Source: Bdellovibrionales bacterium
Lineage (GTDB): Bacteria > Bdellovibrionota > UBA1018 > CAIMNF01
Assembly (NCBI GenBank): GCA_947462765.1
Contig: CANHQK010000005.1
Location: forward strand, 17,351 to 81,350
DNA length: 64,000 nt
Direction of reading: 5' to 3'
Shown piece after piece: positions 34,401 through 42,736 of this stretch. Both the position numbers and the translations under genes were made by a program. Under the pieces are notes generated by a model. It ran no database searches, was not told the origin of the DNA, and worked only from the letters and a program-made list of their open reading frames with translations. Every line of letters begins with the position of its first letter. Position 1 is the first letter of the stretch.

Positions 34401-36200
34401 CATCCTCCTGGAACCCAATTCCAGTACTCGGGTGGCGGGTATCTGGTACTCGAGCATTTGGTCGAAAGTCTTGAGCGGAAAACCCTCCACGAAATCACCC
34501 GAGAATGGCTCCTTTCTGTCTCCGGAGGTGAGCTCGGTTTCGACGAAAGTGGCTACAATCCCGAGCTCGATGCGAGCGGGTTTCGCGATGACGGAGGCGA
34601 GGTTTCCGGTCATCGTTACCGGTTCCCTGCCTTTGCAGCAGGTGCGGTCGGGACCGCTGCCGGGATGCTTCGTTTTCTGAACCGGCTATCGGACGCCTAT
34701 GCGGGAAGACCGGCTCCAATCGATCGCGATACGGCTGTTTTGATGCTTTCGGACAAGGACGCTGCCAGTCGCGAATTCATGGGAGTCCAGTGCGGGATCG
34801 GCACCTTTGTCGCCGAGGCGGGCGAAAACCGTTTTGCCATCCATCAAGGAGCCAACGACGGGTTCCGCGCACTGTCGCTTCATTGCTACCGCGGACCCGA
34901 TGCCGGTAAAGGCTTCGTGATCCTTTGCAACGCGGATGACTCCGGTGTTCCCTTTATCGCATCGGTGGCCCGGACCCTGATCCCCCACTTCGATATCACC
35001 GGTGTCGATGAAAGCCGGATCGAAAGTTCGTTAAAACTCGAATCGATACCCAAAGAAGAGATCGTGAACCGGGGTTATCGGGATTTGCTTTTCAGAGCGT
35101 TTCTTCCCGACCGGGCCGAGCCCATCGATCCTCCCGGGCCGATGGATCCGCTGGCTGCGTTCCATGTCGGTGTCGGCGCGCGGGTTTTGAGCGTGACAGA
35201 CGACCGATTCGCCAGAGTGGAAAATCTGCTTTCTCCGTATTTACCGGTTTTCGATCCGGAACTCTACGGGCGCCAAGGCAAGGTGATGGACAGTTGGGAG
35301 TCAGTCCGGCATAACCCGCTTCCCGAGGATATTGCCGATTTCGAACTGAAGGCACCGTCCCAGATCGCATACCTGTCTCTCTCCACCCGGTTTCATCTTG
35401 GAAATCAGGCTCCGAAGGTCCGTGTCGAAGCCCGGGTGAGCGCCCGGCAACCTTGGATCCTTCTGGTTCCTGAAGTCAGTCTCGATGGCCACGCGCTCAA
35501 ACGTGTGCGCTCGCTCGAACCGCATACCCGATTCACTCAAATCAGGGCCGTGATGATTCCAGACGGAGGATTCACGCGTCTCGGGCTTTACGGACCTGAC
35601 CTGCCTGAGTCGGAGGCCAAGCACTACCTCGAGTCCGCCTTGGCTTTGAGTGAGCCGTATCCGGATGCGATTCCGACTCCACAGAAGCCCCTTGCGCCGG
35701 ATTACGAAGCCGGTCCAGAGGAGGTCAAACGGAACCTCTCGCGCATCACCCCGGGAGAACGGGTGGACATCGCCTGTCTTGCCTTCGGTGGAAAGATGCT
35801 CCGGGCCTCAAACGAGCACTACGGTCCTGCGGTCAGGATGATCTCACCCTACCCGCCCATCCATATGTTCGATGGACTCGAGTCATCGCGGAGTCGTGTG
35901 CCCGGTCACTTCGAGGAGGCACGACTGCAGCCCGGGCAGGCATGGCCCATCGAAGAGATTGAAATGGACTTCAAGTATTTCGTGAACAACAACCCCCGGG
36001 AGATCGAGGTCTACGGAAAGGTTGCCGGAGACTGGAAGTTGCTGATTCCCCGCACGCGTGTGAAGGATTACGCCGGAACCTCTTTCCGGGCGAAATTATC
36101 AGAGCCTGTGATTTGCGAGGAAATCCGGCTGGTCGTGCATCCGGACGGAGGCATGAACCGGCTCAAGCTTTGGGCCCGAAAACCCTCTGCCGGTGCCTGA
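31476..36200 (+). CDS. Four-module fusion: malate synthase, OHCU decarboxylase, serine hydrolase, allantoicase
   Basis: A 1574-residue protein. (1) Residues 1-~665, malate synthase: DDEDS near 188, Arg 238 in IKRFPGL, Mg ligands E323 (VLEN) and D351 (WHDY), GGM at 401, catalytic Asp 563 in VRVMDDLATAE. (2) ~680-822, OHCU decarboxylase: H727 in FHGDIGE, E744 in GEQ, and KRHGFKFLVSAKGKS. (3) ~830-1180, beta-lactamase/esterase fold: S877-x-x-K880 (SLSK), Y984-S-G, H1123-Q-G. (4) ~1232-1567, allantoicase with its two repeats, each ending in PDGG...RL (IPDGGFTRLGLYG, HPDGGMNRLKLWA). Modules 2-4 follow pathway order; glyoxylate from allantoin would reach module 1 and become malate. Module 3 may fill the missing allantoinase step (inference). 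ATG overlaps the previous stop. Confidence 0.9.
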   Translation: MKPITAYESFLSPQLIETLKAQGRPVAGVPGLMELDQGGGLESPESLAFVCELFRKLRDPLERILNQRVIDRKFIDERTLACVGLNTALKIDLLDPEYKTVIGQKDGKGRIVVGPHGPHYCQPVEGKPVAPIPEELQGYHVTLFGPPDDPKLSINAMNAFHRVLKDEPAIISEILKHSSITPYWGADDEDSKTPLRQDLVAAGEHLKACFDGSLQYTDPRNGKSYRLATERLSLPIKRFPGLALPCPFLLLNGSPIPLHLYDFAIHLFANHADPKALHYYVPKLENEEEAAYIKLMIETAESLLIDRGSPYRKGTIRLFIVLENPRAIFRAHEIMDALHPYFAGASLGWHDYLASTARLMKNDPNYRIPVKADPDIVIKYIKASHDLLTRTVGSRGGIQIGGMYGVLPIQNELKSHSFQITLKGYFRDVITQMKRGLSGFWVAHPDFVRIGIAMVEAWKQRKSRPEWLPALVTSLLEPEHRNEILAFIDQPDIEGLKPEDPRYARSLIVADLKESDFIPNHDPEEVRYNVFQALQYLTDWLSGNGCVALPSTIGGVPVRVMDDLATAERSRWEVWHEIHHGRVSLETFLKIAHEEYRFIRKDLSDGKKIVQVKWDSRTERWYPIALQLMIQLMTTEDPPEFASELLLPFTLELIRNSPDPWATAKRYAPSKYVLRKEVERMSDLFDVCGTMAFASPVSRDPFLDLKRIESLILGLNQNELLEAASFHGDIGETPATLDERARGEQAKVQADDPALRAELRLLGAEYLKRHGFKFLVSAKGKSAGELLTLLKERIQRPTDAEFLTAKKELFEITRKRLAGLLEKDPIANIESLRKNAGIRGVQIAATLNGSQIGVACLGTRNRSGDPVTPSTRFEIASLSKTLAAAFSIPFLRSRGITLDTPVQTLLDEAGSSFRLRSIGSTPADGAHGVTVKHLMNHRALNLHYVNGLPAHEPRPTAGDILEGKAGYWKPEVGVLHPPGTQFQYSGGGYLVLEHLVESLERKTLHEITREWLLSVSGGELGFDESGYNPELDASGFRDDGGEVSGHRYRFPAFAAGAVGTAAGMLRFLNRLSDAYAGRPAPIDRDTAVLMLSDKDAASREFMGVQCGIGTFVAEAGENRFAIHQGANDGFRALSLHCYRGPDAGKGFVILCNADDSGVPFIASVARTLIPHFDITGVDESRIESSLKLESIPKEEIVNRGYRDLLFRAFLPDRAEPIDPPGPMDPLAAFHVGVGARVLSVTDDRFARVENLLSPYLPVFDPELYGRQGKVMDSWESVRHNPLPEDIADFELKAPSQIAYLSLSTRFHLGNQAPKVRVEARVSARQPWILLVPEVSLDGHALKRVRSLEPHTRFTQIRAVMIPDGGFTRLGLYGPDLPESEAKHYLESALALSEPYPDAIPTPQKPLAPDYEAGPEEVKRNLSRITPGERVDIACLAFGGKMLRASNEHYGPAVRMISPYPPIHMFDGLESSRSRVPGHFEEARLQPGQAWPIEEIEMDFKYFVNNNPREIEVYGKVAGDWKLLIPRTRVKDYAGTSFRAKLSEPVICEEIRLVVHPDGGMNRLKLWARKPSAGA

Positions 36201-36960
36201 GAAGATCGGCAGCAATGCTGATCGCGATCTCAGAAGGCGCGTTCTTGCCGTAATCCTCGCCGATCGGGCATAAGAACTCCTTTGCCCGGTCCGGGGCCAG
36301 TCCCTCCTCGCGCAATTCGGCTTCCATCTTGATCCGCTTCACCTTGCTTCCCAAAACCGCAAGGTAGGGAAATGTCCGGGTCTTCAGGGCATGCCTGAGG
36401 AGTGGATAATCGGTCGAATGCCCCATGGTGATCATGGCCACGAAGGTCTCATCCGGCAAGGCATCCATCACCGAGGTCATATCTGCAACGCAATTCACCG
36501 TCAGCCTCGGATGCGAGGTCAGTTTACCGGTCCACTCGGGTCTCGGATCGGTCACCGTCAGGCGGCAATCGAGACGGAGCAAGAGTGGTGCGAGCTCCTG
36601 GACAATGTGCCCGGCACCGAAGAGTGCGATCTTCCACTCGCCCTCGGGCTTGAAGGGTTCGAAGAACAGGCTCACCTCGCCCCCGCAACTCATCCCCACG
36701 TCACGCTTGAGATTCCAGGTCACGGAGCGTCCCTGTCTGCAATCCGGATCGAGCAACATCTCGCGGGCCGTGTCCAGGCACTTTCGCTCGATCTTCCCGC
36801 CACCGATGGTCCCGGCGATCAAGCCCTCCACACCGGCAATCATGCGTGCCCCGACATCCTGGGGTGCATGCCCCCGCTCGCCCGTCATCGTGACCACCAC
36901 CATCGGGGTTCTCGCTGTTTTGAGCTCCAAAAACCGCGTACAAAACTCTTCGAAGTTCAA
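36163..36960 (-). CDS. xdhC: XdhC: molybdenum cofactor insertion/sulfuration factor for xanthine dehydrogenase
   Basis: 265-residue chaperone that binds Moco and loads it into XdhB. The N-terminal part has GERGHAPQDVGARMIAG and GGGKIERKCLDTARE; the C-terminal Rossmann part has IALFGAGHIVQELAPLLLRLDC and VTDPRPEW, ending in GEDYGKNAPSEIAISIAADLL. The start is TTG 36960, overlapping the xdhB stop as TTGA, with AAGGAG seven bases upstream; longer in-frame readings would enter xdhB. Its 3' end overlaps the fusion gene by 38 bases. Confidence 0.9.
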   Translation of the reverse strand: MNFEEFCTRFLELKTARTPMVVVTMTGERGHAPQDVGARMIAGVEGLIAGTIGGGKIERKCLDTAREMLLDPDCRQGRSVTWNLKRDVGMSCGGEVSLFFEPFKPEGEWKIALFGAGHIVQELAPLLLRLDCRLTVTDPRPEWTGKLTSHPRLTVNCVADMTSVMDALPDETFVAMITMGHSTDYPLLRHALKTRTFPYLAVLGSKVKRIKMEAELREEGLAPDRAKEFLCPIGEDYGKNAPSEIAISIAADLLRHRQRVFGPKA

Positions 36961-39293
36961 GGAACGCTCCTTCCCTTGGCCTTTTCGAGCGCAAGCAGGA
37001 TCACCTCGGGTGTGGCAGGAGAAACGATCTCCACCGGCCTTCCACCGTTCCTGAATGAGAGCGCATGTTTGATGGCCGTCCAAACACTGGTCCCGAGCAA
37101 AAACGGGGGTTCACCGACCGCCTTCGATCCGTGTACCGTTCCGGGATTGCCATCGTTCTCAATGAAGTCCACGCGGAAATCCCTCGGGGTGTCTTGTACG
37201 TTCGGGATCTTGTAGGTGGTGGGCGAATGGGAAACCAAGGCATGTTGCCCGTTATAATAGAGGTGCTCGCTCGTCACCCATCCCATTCCCTGGATGAAGG
37301 CTCCGGTCACCTGACCCGAATCGATTCCAGGATTGAGCGGACGCCCGAGATCCATCAAAATATCGGTACGATCGACCTTGAGCTCGCCCGTGTACTCATC
37401 GAGGGTCACTTCGCTGACTGCCATGCCTTGGGTGAAATAGCCAAAGGCCTTTCCCGAGACTTTGACTTTGTCAAAACCGAGTCCCGGCGTTTTGTAATGT
37501 TCATAGCCAGAAAGGGAAATTCGATTCTGATAGGCAGTCTGGATCAATTCCAGAAGCGGAACCTCTTTTCCGGTCGAACGCTCGCGCACTCGACCTTCGA
37601 GAAACTCAAATCCCGGATCGAGGGGCGCCATCATGACTTCAAGCTCGTGCTCCATGGTCGAAACCACGCCTTGAAACTTAAGTTTCGCGAGACCGATCAA
37701 TCGAGACCGGATCTGCTCGGCGGCCCGGAGTGCGGCCATGCCGTTCAAATCCGATCCGCTCGAAGCTGCTGTAGGTGAAGTGTTGGAATTCTTCTCGGTC
37801 GAGGTGGGCATGACTCGCACCCGTTCCATCGGCACACCGAGAGCATGGGCCACGATCTGGGCGATCTTGGTATTCACTCCCTGCCCCATCTCGGTCGCCC
37901 CCGTACTGACCTGCACGGAGCCATCGAGCTGGAGATTCACCAGTGCATTGGCCTGGTTCAAAAACCGCGCAGTAAACGAGATCCCGAACTTGGTTGCAGT
38001 GAGCGAGATTCCCTTCAAAGTCCCCGTTTTCTTCGCATTGTGCTCACGGATTTTCTGAAGCCGGACCTCGTAATCCGAGCTCAGTCGCAGCCGCTTCTCG
38101 ATCTCCGGCAACAGATTGTTCTCGACCTGCTGGCCGTAGGGGGTCCGCACCCGGTCACCCCGATACAGATTGAGGCTCCTCACCTCAGCTGCATCCTTGC
38201 CCACCACAGCGGCAATATCCTCGAGAATCGCTTCGATGGTCATGGTTCCTTGTGGCCCTCCGAATCCGCGGAACGCAGTGTGCGAGTGATGGTTGGTCCG
38301 GTAACAGACTCCCTCGACGTGCACGTTCGGAATGAAATAGGCTCCATCGGCATGGAACATGGCCCGCTCGAGAATGGAGCCTGAGAGATCCGTGTACGCC
38401 CCACCGTCTGACTGGATCTGAACCTTCAGAGCCAGAATCCGCCCCTCCGTATCGAATCCGACTTCGTACTCATTCTGAAAGGGGTGACGCTTGCCGGTGA
38501 TGATCATATCCTGGTCCTTGGTGAGGACCATACGCGCGGGGCGCTTGAGACGATCGGCTACCAGGGCCGCATAGGCTGCAATGGGTGCCGCCTGCGATTC
38601 CTTCCCGCCGAACCCGCCCCCCATCCGCTTCACGACACAGACCACCTCATGAAACGACCGACCGAGAGCCTCAGCCACCACCCTCTGGGTCTCACTCGGA
38701 TGCTGGGACGAGGAATGCACCTCGACCTGACCGCTCTCGAGCGGATAAGCAATGGCCGCTTGCGACTCCATGTAGAAGTGTTCTTGACCGCCGACCCGGA
38801 ACACCCCTTTCAGACGATGGGTGGCGGAAGCGAGGGCCTGCTCGGGATCCCCCTGACGAAAAGGCGACGGGGCCCGGTGCAAAACGGCGTTTTGTGCTTT
38901 CGCCTCATCGATCGAAAAAATCCCTGGAAGAGGCTCTTCTTTCAATCGGACCTTCTTCTTGATCCGCTCGACCGCATCCCGGGTCTTCGATGCAATCAAC
39001 ACCGCGGGTTCGCCATGGTAACCGATCCGATCGATCACCAAAAAAGGCTGATCGTGCACGATGGTGCCCCACTTCTTGGCATGGAAATCCTTGGCCGTGT
39101 AAACCCCGAGACAATCGGGATCCCGGAGGGCTTCCCCGGTGTCGATTTCGGTCAGGATCCCGCAAGCAATCGAGGTCCCGACAATGCCCACATGGACCTC
39201 GCCCCGCACTTCCGCGCGATCATCCACGAACACACTCTCGCCCGAGACATGGGTGCGGGCCGAATCGTGAGGAAAGTTCTTACCGATACTCAT
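36957..39293 (-). CDS. xdhB: Xanthine dehydrogenase, molybdopterin-binding subunit
   Basis: Hydroxylates hypoxanthine/xanthine to urate. 778 residues with VKRMGGGFGGKESQA, FRGFGGPQG (substrate-binding Arg), GATEMGQGVNTKIAQI (Moco contact) and the catalytic Glu in SKAVGEPPFLLG near the C terminus. The set fits xanthine dehydrogenase rather than aldehyde or CO dehydrogenase. ATGA overlap with xdhA, TTGA overlap with xdhC. Confidence 0.95.
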   Translation of the reverse strand: MSIGKNFPHDSARTHVSGESVFVDDRAEVRGEVHVGIVGTSIACGILTEIDTGEALRDPDCLGVYTAKDFHAKKWGTIVHDQPFLVIDRIGYHGEPAVLIASKTRDAVERIKKKVRLKEEPLPGIFSIDEAKAQNAVLHRAPSPFRQGDPEQALASATHRLKGVFRVGGQEHFYMESQAAIAYPLESGQVEVHSSSQHPSETQRVVAEALGRSFHEVVCVVKRMGGGFGGKESQAAPIAAYAALVADRLKRPARMVLTKDQDMIITGKRHPFQNEYEVGFDTEGRILALKVQIQSDGGAYTDLSGSILERAMFHADGAYFIPNVHVEGVCYRTNHHSHTAFRGFGGPQGTMTIEAILEDIAAVVGKDAAEVRSLNLYRGDRVRTPYGQQVENNLLPEIEKRLRLSSDYEVRLQKIREHNAKKTGTLKGISLTATKFGISFTARFLNQANALVNLQLDGSVQVSTGATEMGQGVNTKIAQIVAHALGVPMERVRVMPTSTEKNSNTSPTAASSGSDLNGMAALRAAEQIRSRLIGLAKLKFQGVVSTMEHELEVMMAPLDPGFEFLEGRVRERSTGKEVPLLELIQTAYQNRISLSGYEHYKTPGLGFDKVKVSGKAFGYFTQGMAVSEVTLDEYTGELKVDRTDILMDLGRPLNPGIDSGQVTGAFIQGMGWVTSEHLYYNGQHALVSHSPTTYKIPNVQDTPRDFRVDFIENDGNPGTVHGSKAVGEPPFLLGTSVWTAIKHALSFRNGGRPVEIVSPATPEVILLALEKAKGRSVP

Positions 39294-40762
39294 ACCGACA
39301 CCTCACTCACTGGCAATCCCGCTTCTCTCTGAATCCGATCTCCGAATTTCAAAAACAGATTCCGGACCAGCACCTTCCTGAAACTTGAGGACCCGCGCAC
39401 ATCACTGAGGGGCTTCACATGGGCCTGTGCGGAATCGGCCGCACGGCGAAAGAGATCCGAGTCGATGGTTTCTCCCTCCAACATTCGCTCCTCATCCGGC
39501 ATCCGCACCACACTGGCTGCCACTCCGCCGAGAGCGAACCGAACGCCCTCTAATCGACCCTCGCGGATCCGGTACCGTGCCGCAAAGGCCACCGTTGAAA
39601 TATCGAGATCCTTGCGGGTACTGGTCTTGAAGAGAGCATAGCGGTGATCGCTTTTTGGAATGCGAATCGCAGTCAGAATCTCATCTCCGGCAAAATCGAG
39701 TTCCTTGTAGCCCCCCTTGATGAAGGCATCAATCCCCACCTCGCGCATCTCCACCTGACCTGACGATCCGATCCGGGACAGCACCAAGGTCACATCAGCC
39801 ACTCTCAGAAAGGGCGTCGAATCACCGATCGGAGAGGCGTTCATCAGGTTACCGGCCAGTGTGGCCGAATGCTTGATCTGGGGGGAGGCGAAGATCTTGA
39901 GCATATCGGAAAACTCGGGGAACGAAGCCGAAAGCAGATCCTCGACATCAGACAGACTCACCCGTGCGCCGATCCGGAAGGCGGCGGAATCCTCGATCCA
40001 CTGGTACAATTCCTCGACACCATGGAGTGCAATCCGTGGACCCGGAGCGAGCTTGCCTTTGTTGGTCAGTACTCCGAGGTCGGTCATTCCCGAAACAATC
40101 TTCGCTCCGGGGTGGGAGTTCCGGATCTCGAGCGCCTCGGCCAGCGTCGACGGAAGGAACACGGGAGCACCCGGAGTTCCGGTAAGAAGGGAGGCCTCGA
40201 GCGATGCGAACTCAGCCTCCATCGGGGCATGATCATAAAGCGCCGCGAGGTTCGGGACTTTTCCGGGGTCGACCGAGCAGCCGGCATTCAAGATCGGTTC
40301 ATAGCCGGTACACCGGCAAAGGTTGCCGGTCGTGTGATTCCGGACCATCTTCGCATCAATGGCAGAACCCTTTCTCTTGGCGGAGTCCACCATCCCGGCC
40401 AAAGAGCATACGAAACCGGGCGTGCAATAGCCACACTGGGAGCCCTGAGCCCGCACCATCGCCTCTTGAACCGGATGGAGCTCATCCGCCCGCTTCAATC
40501 CCTCCACCGTGATCAGATGGCTGCGATCGAGCGAATACACGGGGGCGATGCAGGAATTGATGGAACGGTACTCACCGAGTCTTCCATTGCGAAACCGGCT
40601 GACCAACACCGTACAGGCGCCGCAATCACCCTCGGCACAGACGACCTTGGTCCCGGGGAGTCCCCGTTCATAGCGGAGCAGGTCCGAGAGCATCAGTGAG
40701 GATTCATTCCCCGTAGACGTTGTTCTCTTCCCATTCAGGTAAAACACCACTTCATTTCTCAT
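39290..40762 (-). CDS. xdhA: Xanthine dehydrogenase, Fe-S and FAD subunit
   Basis: Electron-transfer subunit, about 490 aa. The N-terminal plant-type 2Fe-2S domain has CAEGDCGACTVL; the second has SQCGYCTPGF and NLCRCTGYEPI. The FAD domain starts near residue 205 (VFLPSTLAEALEI, GATDLG-like SGMTDLGVL) with ATLAGNLMNASPIGDSTP, and the CODH-type C-terminal domain follows. ATG 40762 is chosen because AGGGAGA precedes it and its ATG overlaps the moaE stop (ATGA). As in Rhodobacter and Pseudomonas, both electron-transfer domains are in one chain. Confidence 0.94.
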   Translation of the reverse strand: MRNEVVFYLNGKRTTSTGNESSLMLSDLLRYERGLPGTKVVCAEGDCGACTVLVSRFRNGRLGEYRSINSCIAPVYSLDRSHLITVEGLKRADELHPVQEAMVRAQGSQCGYCTPGFVCSLAGMVDSAKRKGSAIDAKMVRNHTTGNLCRCTGYEPILNAGCSVDPGKVPNLAALYDHAPMEAEFASLEASLLTGTPGAPVFLPSTLAEALEIRNSHPGAKIVSGMTDLGVLTNKGKLAPGPRIALHGVEELYQWIEDSAAFRIGARVSLSDVEDLLSASFPEFSDMLKIFASPQIKHSATLAGNLMNASPIGDSTPFLRVADVTLVLSRIGSSGQVEMREVGIDAFIKGGYKELDFAGDEILTAIRIPKSDHRYALFKTSTRKDLDISTVAFAARYRIREGRLEGVRFALGGVAASVVRMPDEERMLEGETIDSDLFRRAADSAQAHVKPLSDVRGSSSFRKVLVRNLFLKFGDRIQREAGLPVSEVSV

Positions 40763-41220
40763 GAATTTCTCCCTGTGGCACACAGCGAATGACCCTTCAG
40801 CCATTCGGTTTCGCCATCCGTGTAAACTTCTTTCTTCCAGATCGGAGCCTCGTGTTTGAGCCTCTCGATCACCGTCCTGCACACCCGGAAGGCCTCATCC
40901 CGGTGCGGTGTCAGAACCTGGATCCAGACACTCAGTTCACCCACCCGGACCGGCCCCGTCCGATGCTCAATCCGGACGCTCCCCGAAGTTCCGGCCTCCT
41001 CAAGCGCCTCTGTGGCGATCTTTTGAAGTGCTTTTTGTGCAAGGGGTACGAAAGCATCGTAATGCACGCACTCGACCGCTCTTCCGAAATTGATCGCACG
41101 CACCCGTCCCGTGAACTCACAGCTCGCTCCGAAACCGGTCTCCTGATCGGATGAAGGAGCGCTCTGGGCAATGGTTTCGGGCCCGAGGTGGATTTCAATG
41201 CGAGGGGTGGATTGATTCAC
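40759..41220 (-). CDS. moaE: Molybdopterin synthase large subunit MoaE
   Basis: Catalytic subunit that, with thiocarboxylated MoaD, converts cPMP to molybdopterin. 153 residues with FTGRVRAINFGRAVECVHYDAF, IEHRTGPVRVGELSVWIQV, HRDEAFRVCRTVIERLKHEAPIWKKE (active Lys pair). The start is GTG 41220, with GGAGG overlapping the moaD end six bases upstream. The C-terminal tail is slightly longer than usual. Confidence 0.94.
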   Translation of the reverse strand: MNQSTPRIEIHLGPETIAQSAPSSDQETGFGASCEFTGRVRAINFGRAVECVHYDAFVPLAQKALQKIATEALEEAGTSGSVRIEHRTGPVRVGELSVWIQVLTPHRDEAFRVCRTVIERLKHEAPIWKKEVYTDGETEWLKGHSLCATGRNS

Positions 41221-41222
41221 GC

Positions 41223-41489
41223 TCAACCTCCACAAACCGGGGGGAGGACGGCCAGCCCCTCCCGGACCTGAACCGGCTCATGGTCCTGCAAAATCGTCTC
41301 ATCATCGGCGATCACCGACTCGGAAACCAAGGCAAGATCATTCCGGAAGCCCCGTTTCTCGAACTCCGACGTCAAAATCCGCTTCAACTCACCCGCGCTC
41401 AATATCGCTCCCGCATCGACCGGTAACTCGAAAAAACCGTCGTGATCGGCACATCTTCTCAGTGCCCCGAAAAATCTGACTCGGATCAT
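41223..41489 (-). CDS. moaD: Molybdopterin synthase sulfur carrier MoaD
   Basis: Ubiquitin-like 88-residue carrier. It begins MIRVRFFGALRRC and ends PVQVREGLAVLPPVCGG, the C-terminal Gly-Gly being the site of adenylation by MoeB and thiocarboxylation. ATG 41489 overlaps the moeA stop (ATGA). Much longer in-frame readings exist but lie inside moeA and have no MoaD homology. Confidence 0.94.
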   Translation of the reverse strand: MIRVRFFGALRRCADHDGFFELPVDAGAILSAGELKRILTSEFEKRGFRNDLALVSESVIADDETILQDHEPVQVREGLAVLPPVCGG

Positions 41490-42736
41490 GCCATCCCTCC
41501 CCGGATCGTGTGGATCCGCACCCGGGATCCTTCTGAGAAAATCTGGCCCCCTTCGGGCAACTCGATCCAGACCTCGGCATCGAGGAGCGAGTGAATCATG
41601 AACGAAGCCTGCCCGGGAAGCGCTTCCACCCGCCTGATTCCGTTCTTCTCCGAACTCCATCGACCTCGAAGGAAACAACGGAGTCCCTCAGGCTTTTCGA
41701 TCGGCGCGGCAAGCTCCGCCCACTCCTCCACCGGAACCTTGAGCGAGAGGATGGAACGCAAATAGGGTTTCACAAAAAAATTGAAACTGACCGCACTGGA
41801 TATCGGATTCCCGGGAATGCCAATCAGAACCGTAGGGCCATGGGCCGGAAACTCGGCAACCAAAAGGGGCTTGCCGGGGCGGATGGCAATCCGGTGAAAC
41901 GCGATGGTTCCCCCCGATTCAATGACCGTCTTTGGAATGAAGTCATGAACTCCCATCGAAACCGCCCCGGTGGTGATGAGAACGTCGACGCGGTCTTTCA
42001 AAGCCCGAGCCAGTTCAGCCTCAAAGACGCGGGAACGGCCTTCGGTCTCATCTCCTGCGATTCCGAGGTACTCGACCTCCGCTCCCGCTGCTCGCAAGGA
42101 CTCCATCAAAAAGAGTCCGGTCGCATTCCAAATGCAGCCCGGCCGGAGCGGAAAATCTCCGGGATCCTGAAGTTCATTACCGGTCGACAACACCCTGATT
42201 CGGGGCTGGACTCTGACCGGAACTTCGTGAATCCCGAGAGCTGCGAAGGCCATCAGGGCGGCTGAATCGATGATTTGACCGGAGGTCCCGGCCTGAGCCC
42301 CTGAACGGAAATCGGTGCCACGCTTCCGGATGTGGTCTCCGACCCGGGGACTACTTAGCACCCGAATGGAGGGGATCCCGTTCACATCGAGTGATTCGGT
42401 ATCCTCGACCTTCACGATGGTATCGAATCCACCCGCAGGGATCGGTGCCCCGGTCATGATCTGAACCGCTCCCACTCCACTCACAGCATGAGCCAAATCC
42501 CCGGCAATCAACCGCTTGAGCACGGGTAAAACCCCGGCGTAGGCGTCAATATCCCTTGAGCGTACGGCGTATCCGTCCATTGCCGAATTGTCGAAAGCCG
42601 GAAGATCCTCCCGGGCCAAAACTGATTCGGCTAAAATCCGACCCGATGCCCGGTGCAAGGGTACACGCTCGATTTGAACTCTCCGGGATGCGGCCAAATG
42701 CTGAAGGATCTCGAGTGCCCGTGATGCAGGAATCAT
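41486..42736 (-). CDS. moeA: Molybdopterin molybdenumtransferase MoeA
   Basis: Inserts molybdenum into adenylated molybdopterin. 416 aa with PLHRASGRILAESVLAREDLPAFDNSAMDGYAV, IMTGAPIPAG, RVLSTGNEL, VLITTGAVSMGVHDFIP and IGIPGNPISSAVSF, the full set of MoeA motifs. It begins directly after the moaA stop and overlaps moaD by four bases. Confidence 0.96.
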   Translation of the reverse strand: MIPASRALEILQHLAASRRVQIERVPLHRASGRILAESVLAREDLPAFDNSAMDGYAVRSRDIDAYAGVLPVLKRLIAGDLAHAVSGVGAVQIMTGAPIPAGGFDTIVKVEDTESLDVNGIPSIRVLSSPRVGDHIRKRGTDFRSGAQAGTSGQIIDSAALMAFAALGIHEVPVRVQPRIRVLSTGNELQDPGDFPLRPGCIWNATGLFLMESLRAAGAEVEYLGIAGDETEGRSRVFEAELARALKDRVDVLITTGAVSMGVHDFIPKTVIESGGTIAFHRIAIRPGKPLLVAEFPAHGPTVLIGIPGNPISSAVSFNFFVKPYLRSILSLKVPVEEWAELAAPIEKPEGLRCFLRGRWSSEKNGIRRVEALPGQASFMIHSLLDAEVWIELPEGGQIFSEGSRVRIHTIRGGMA

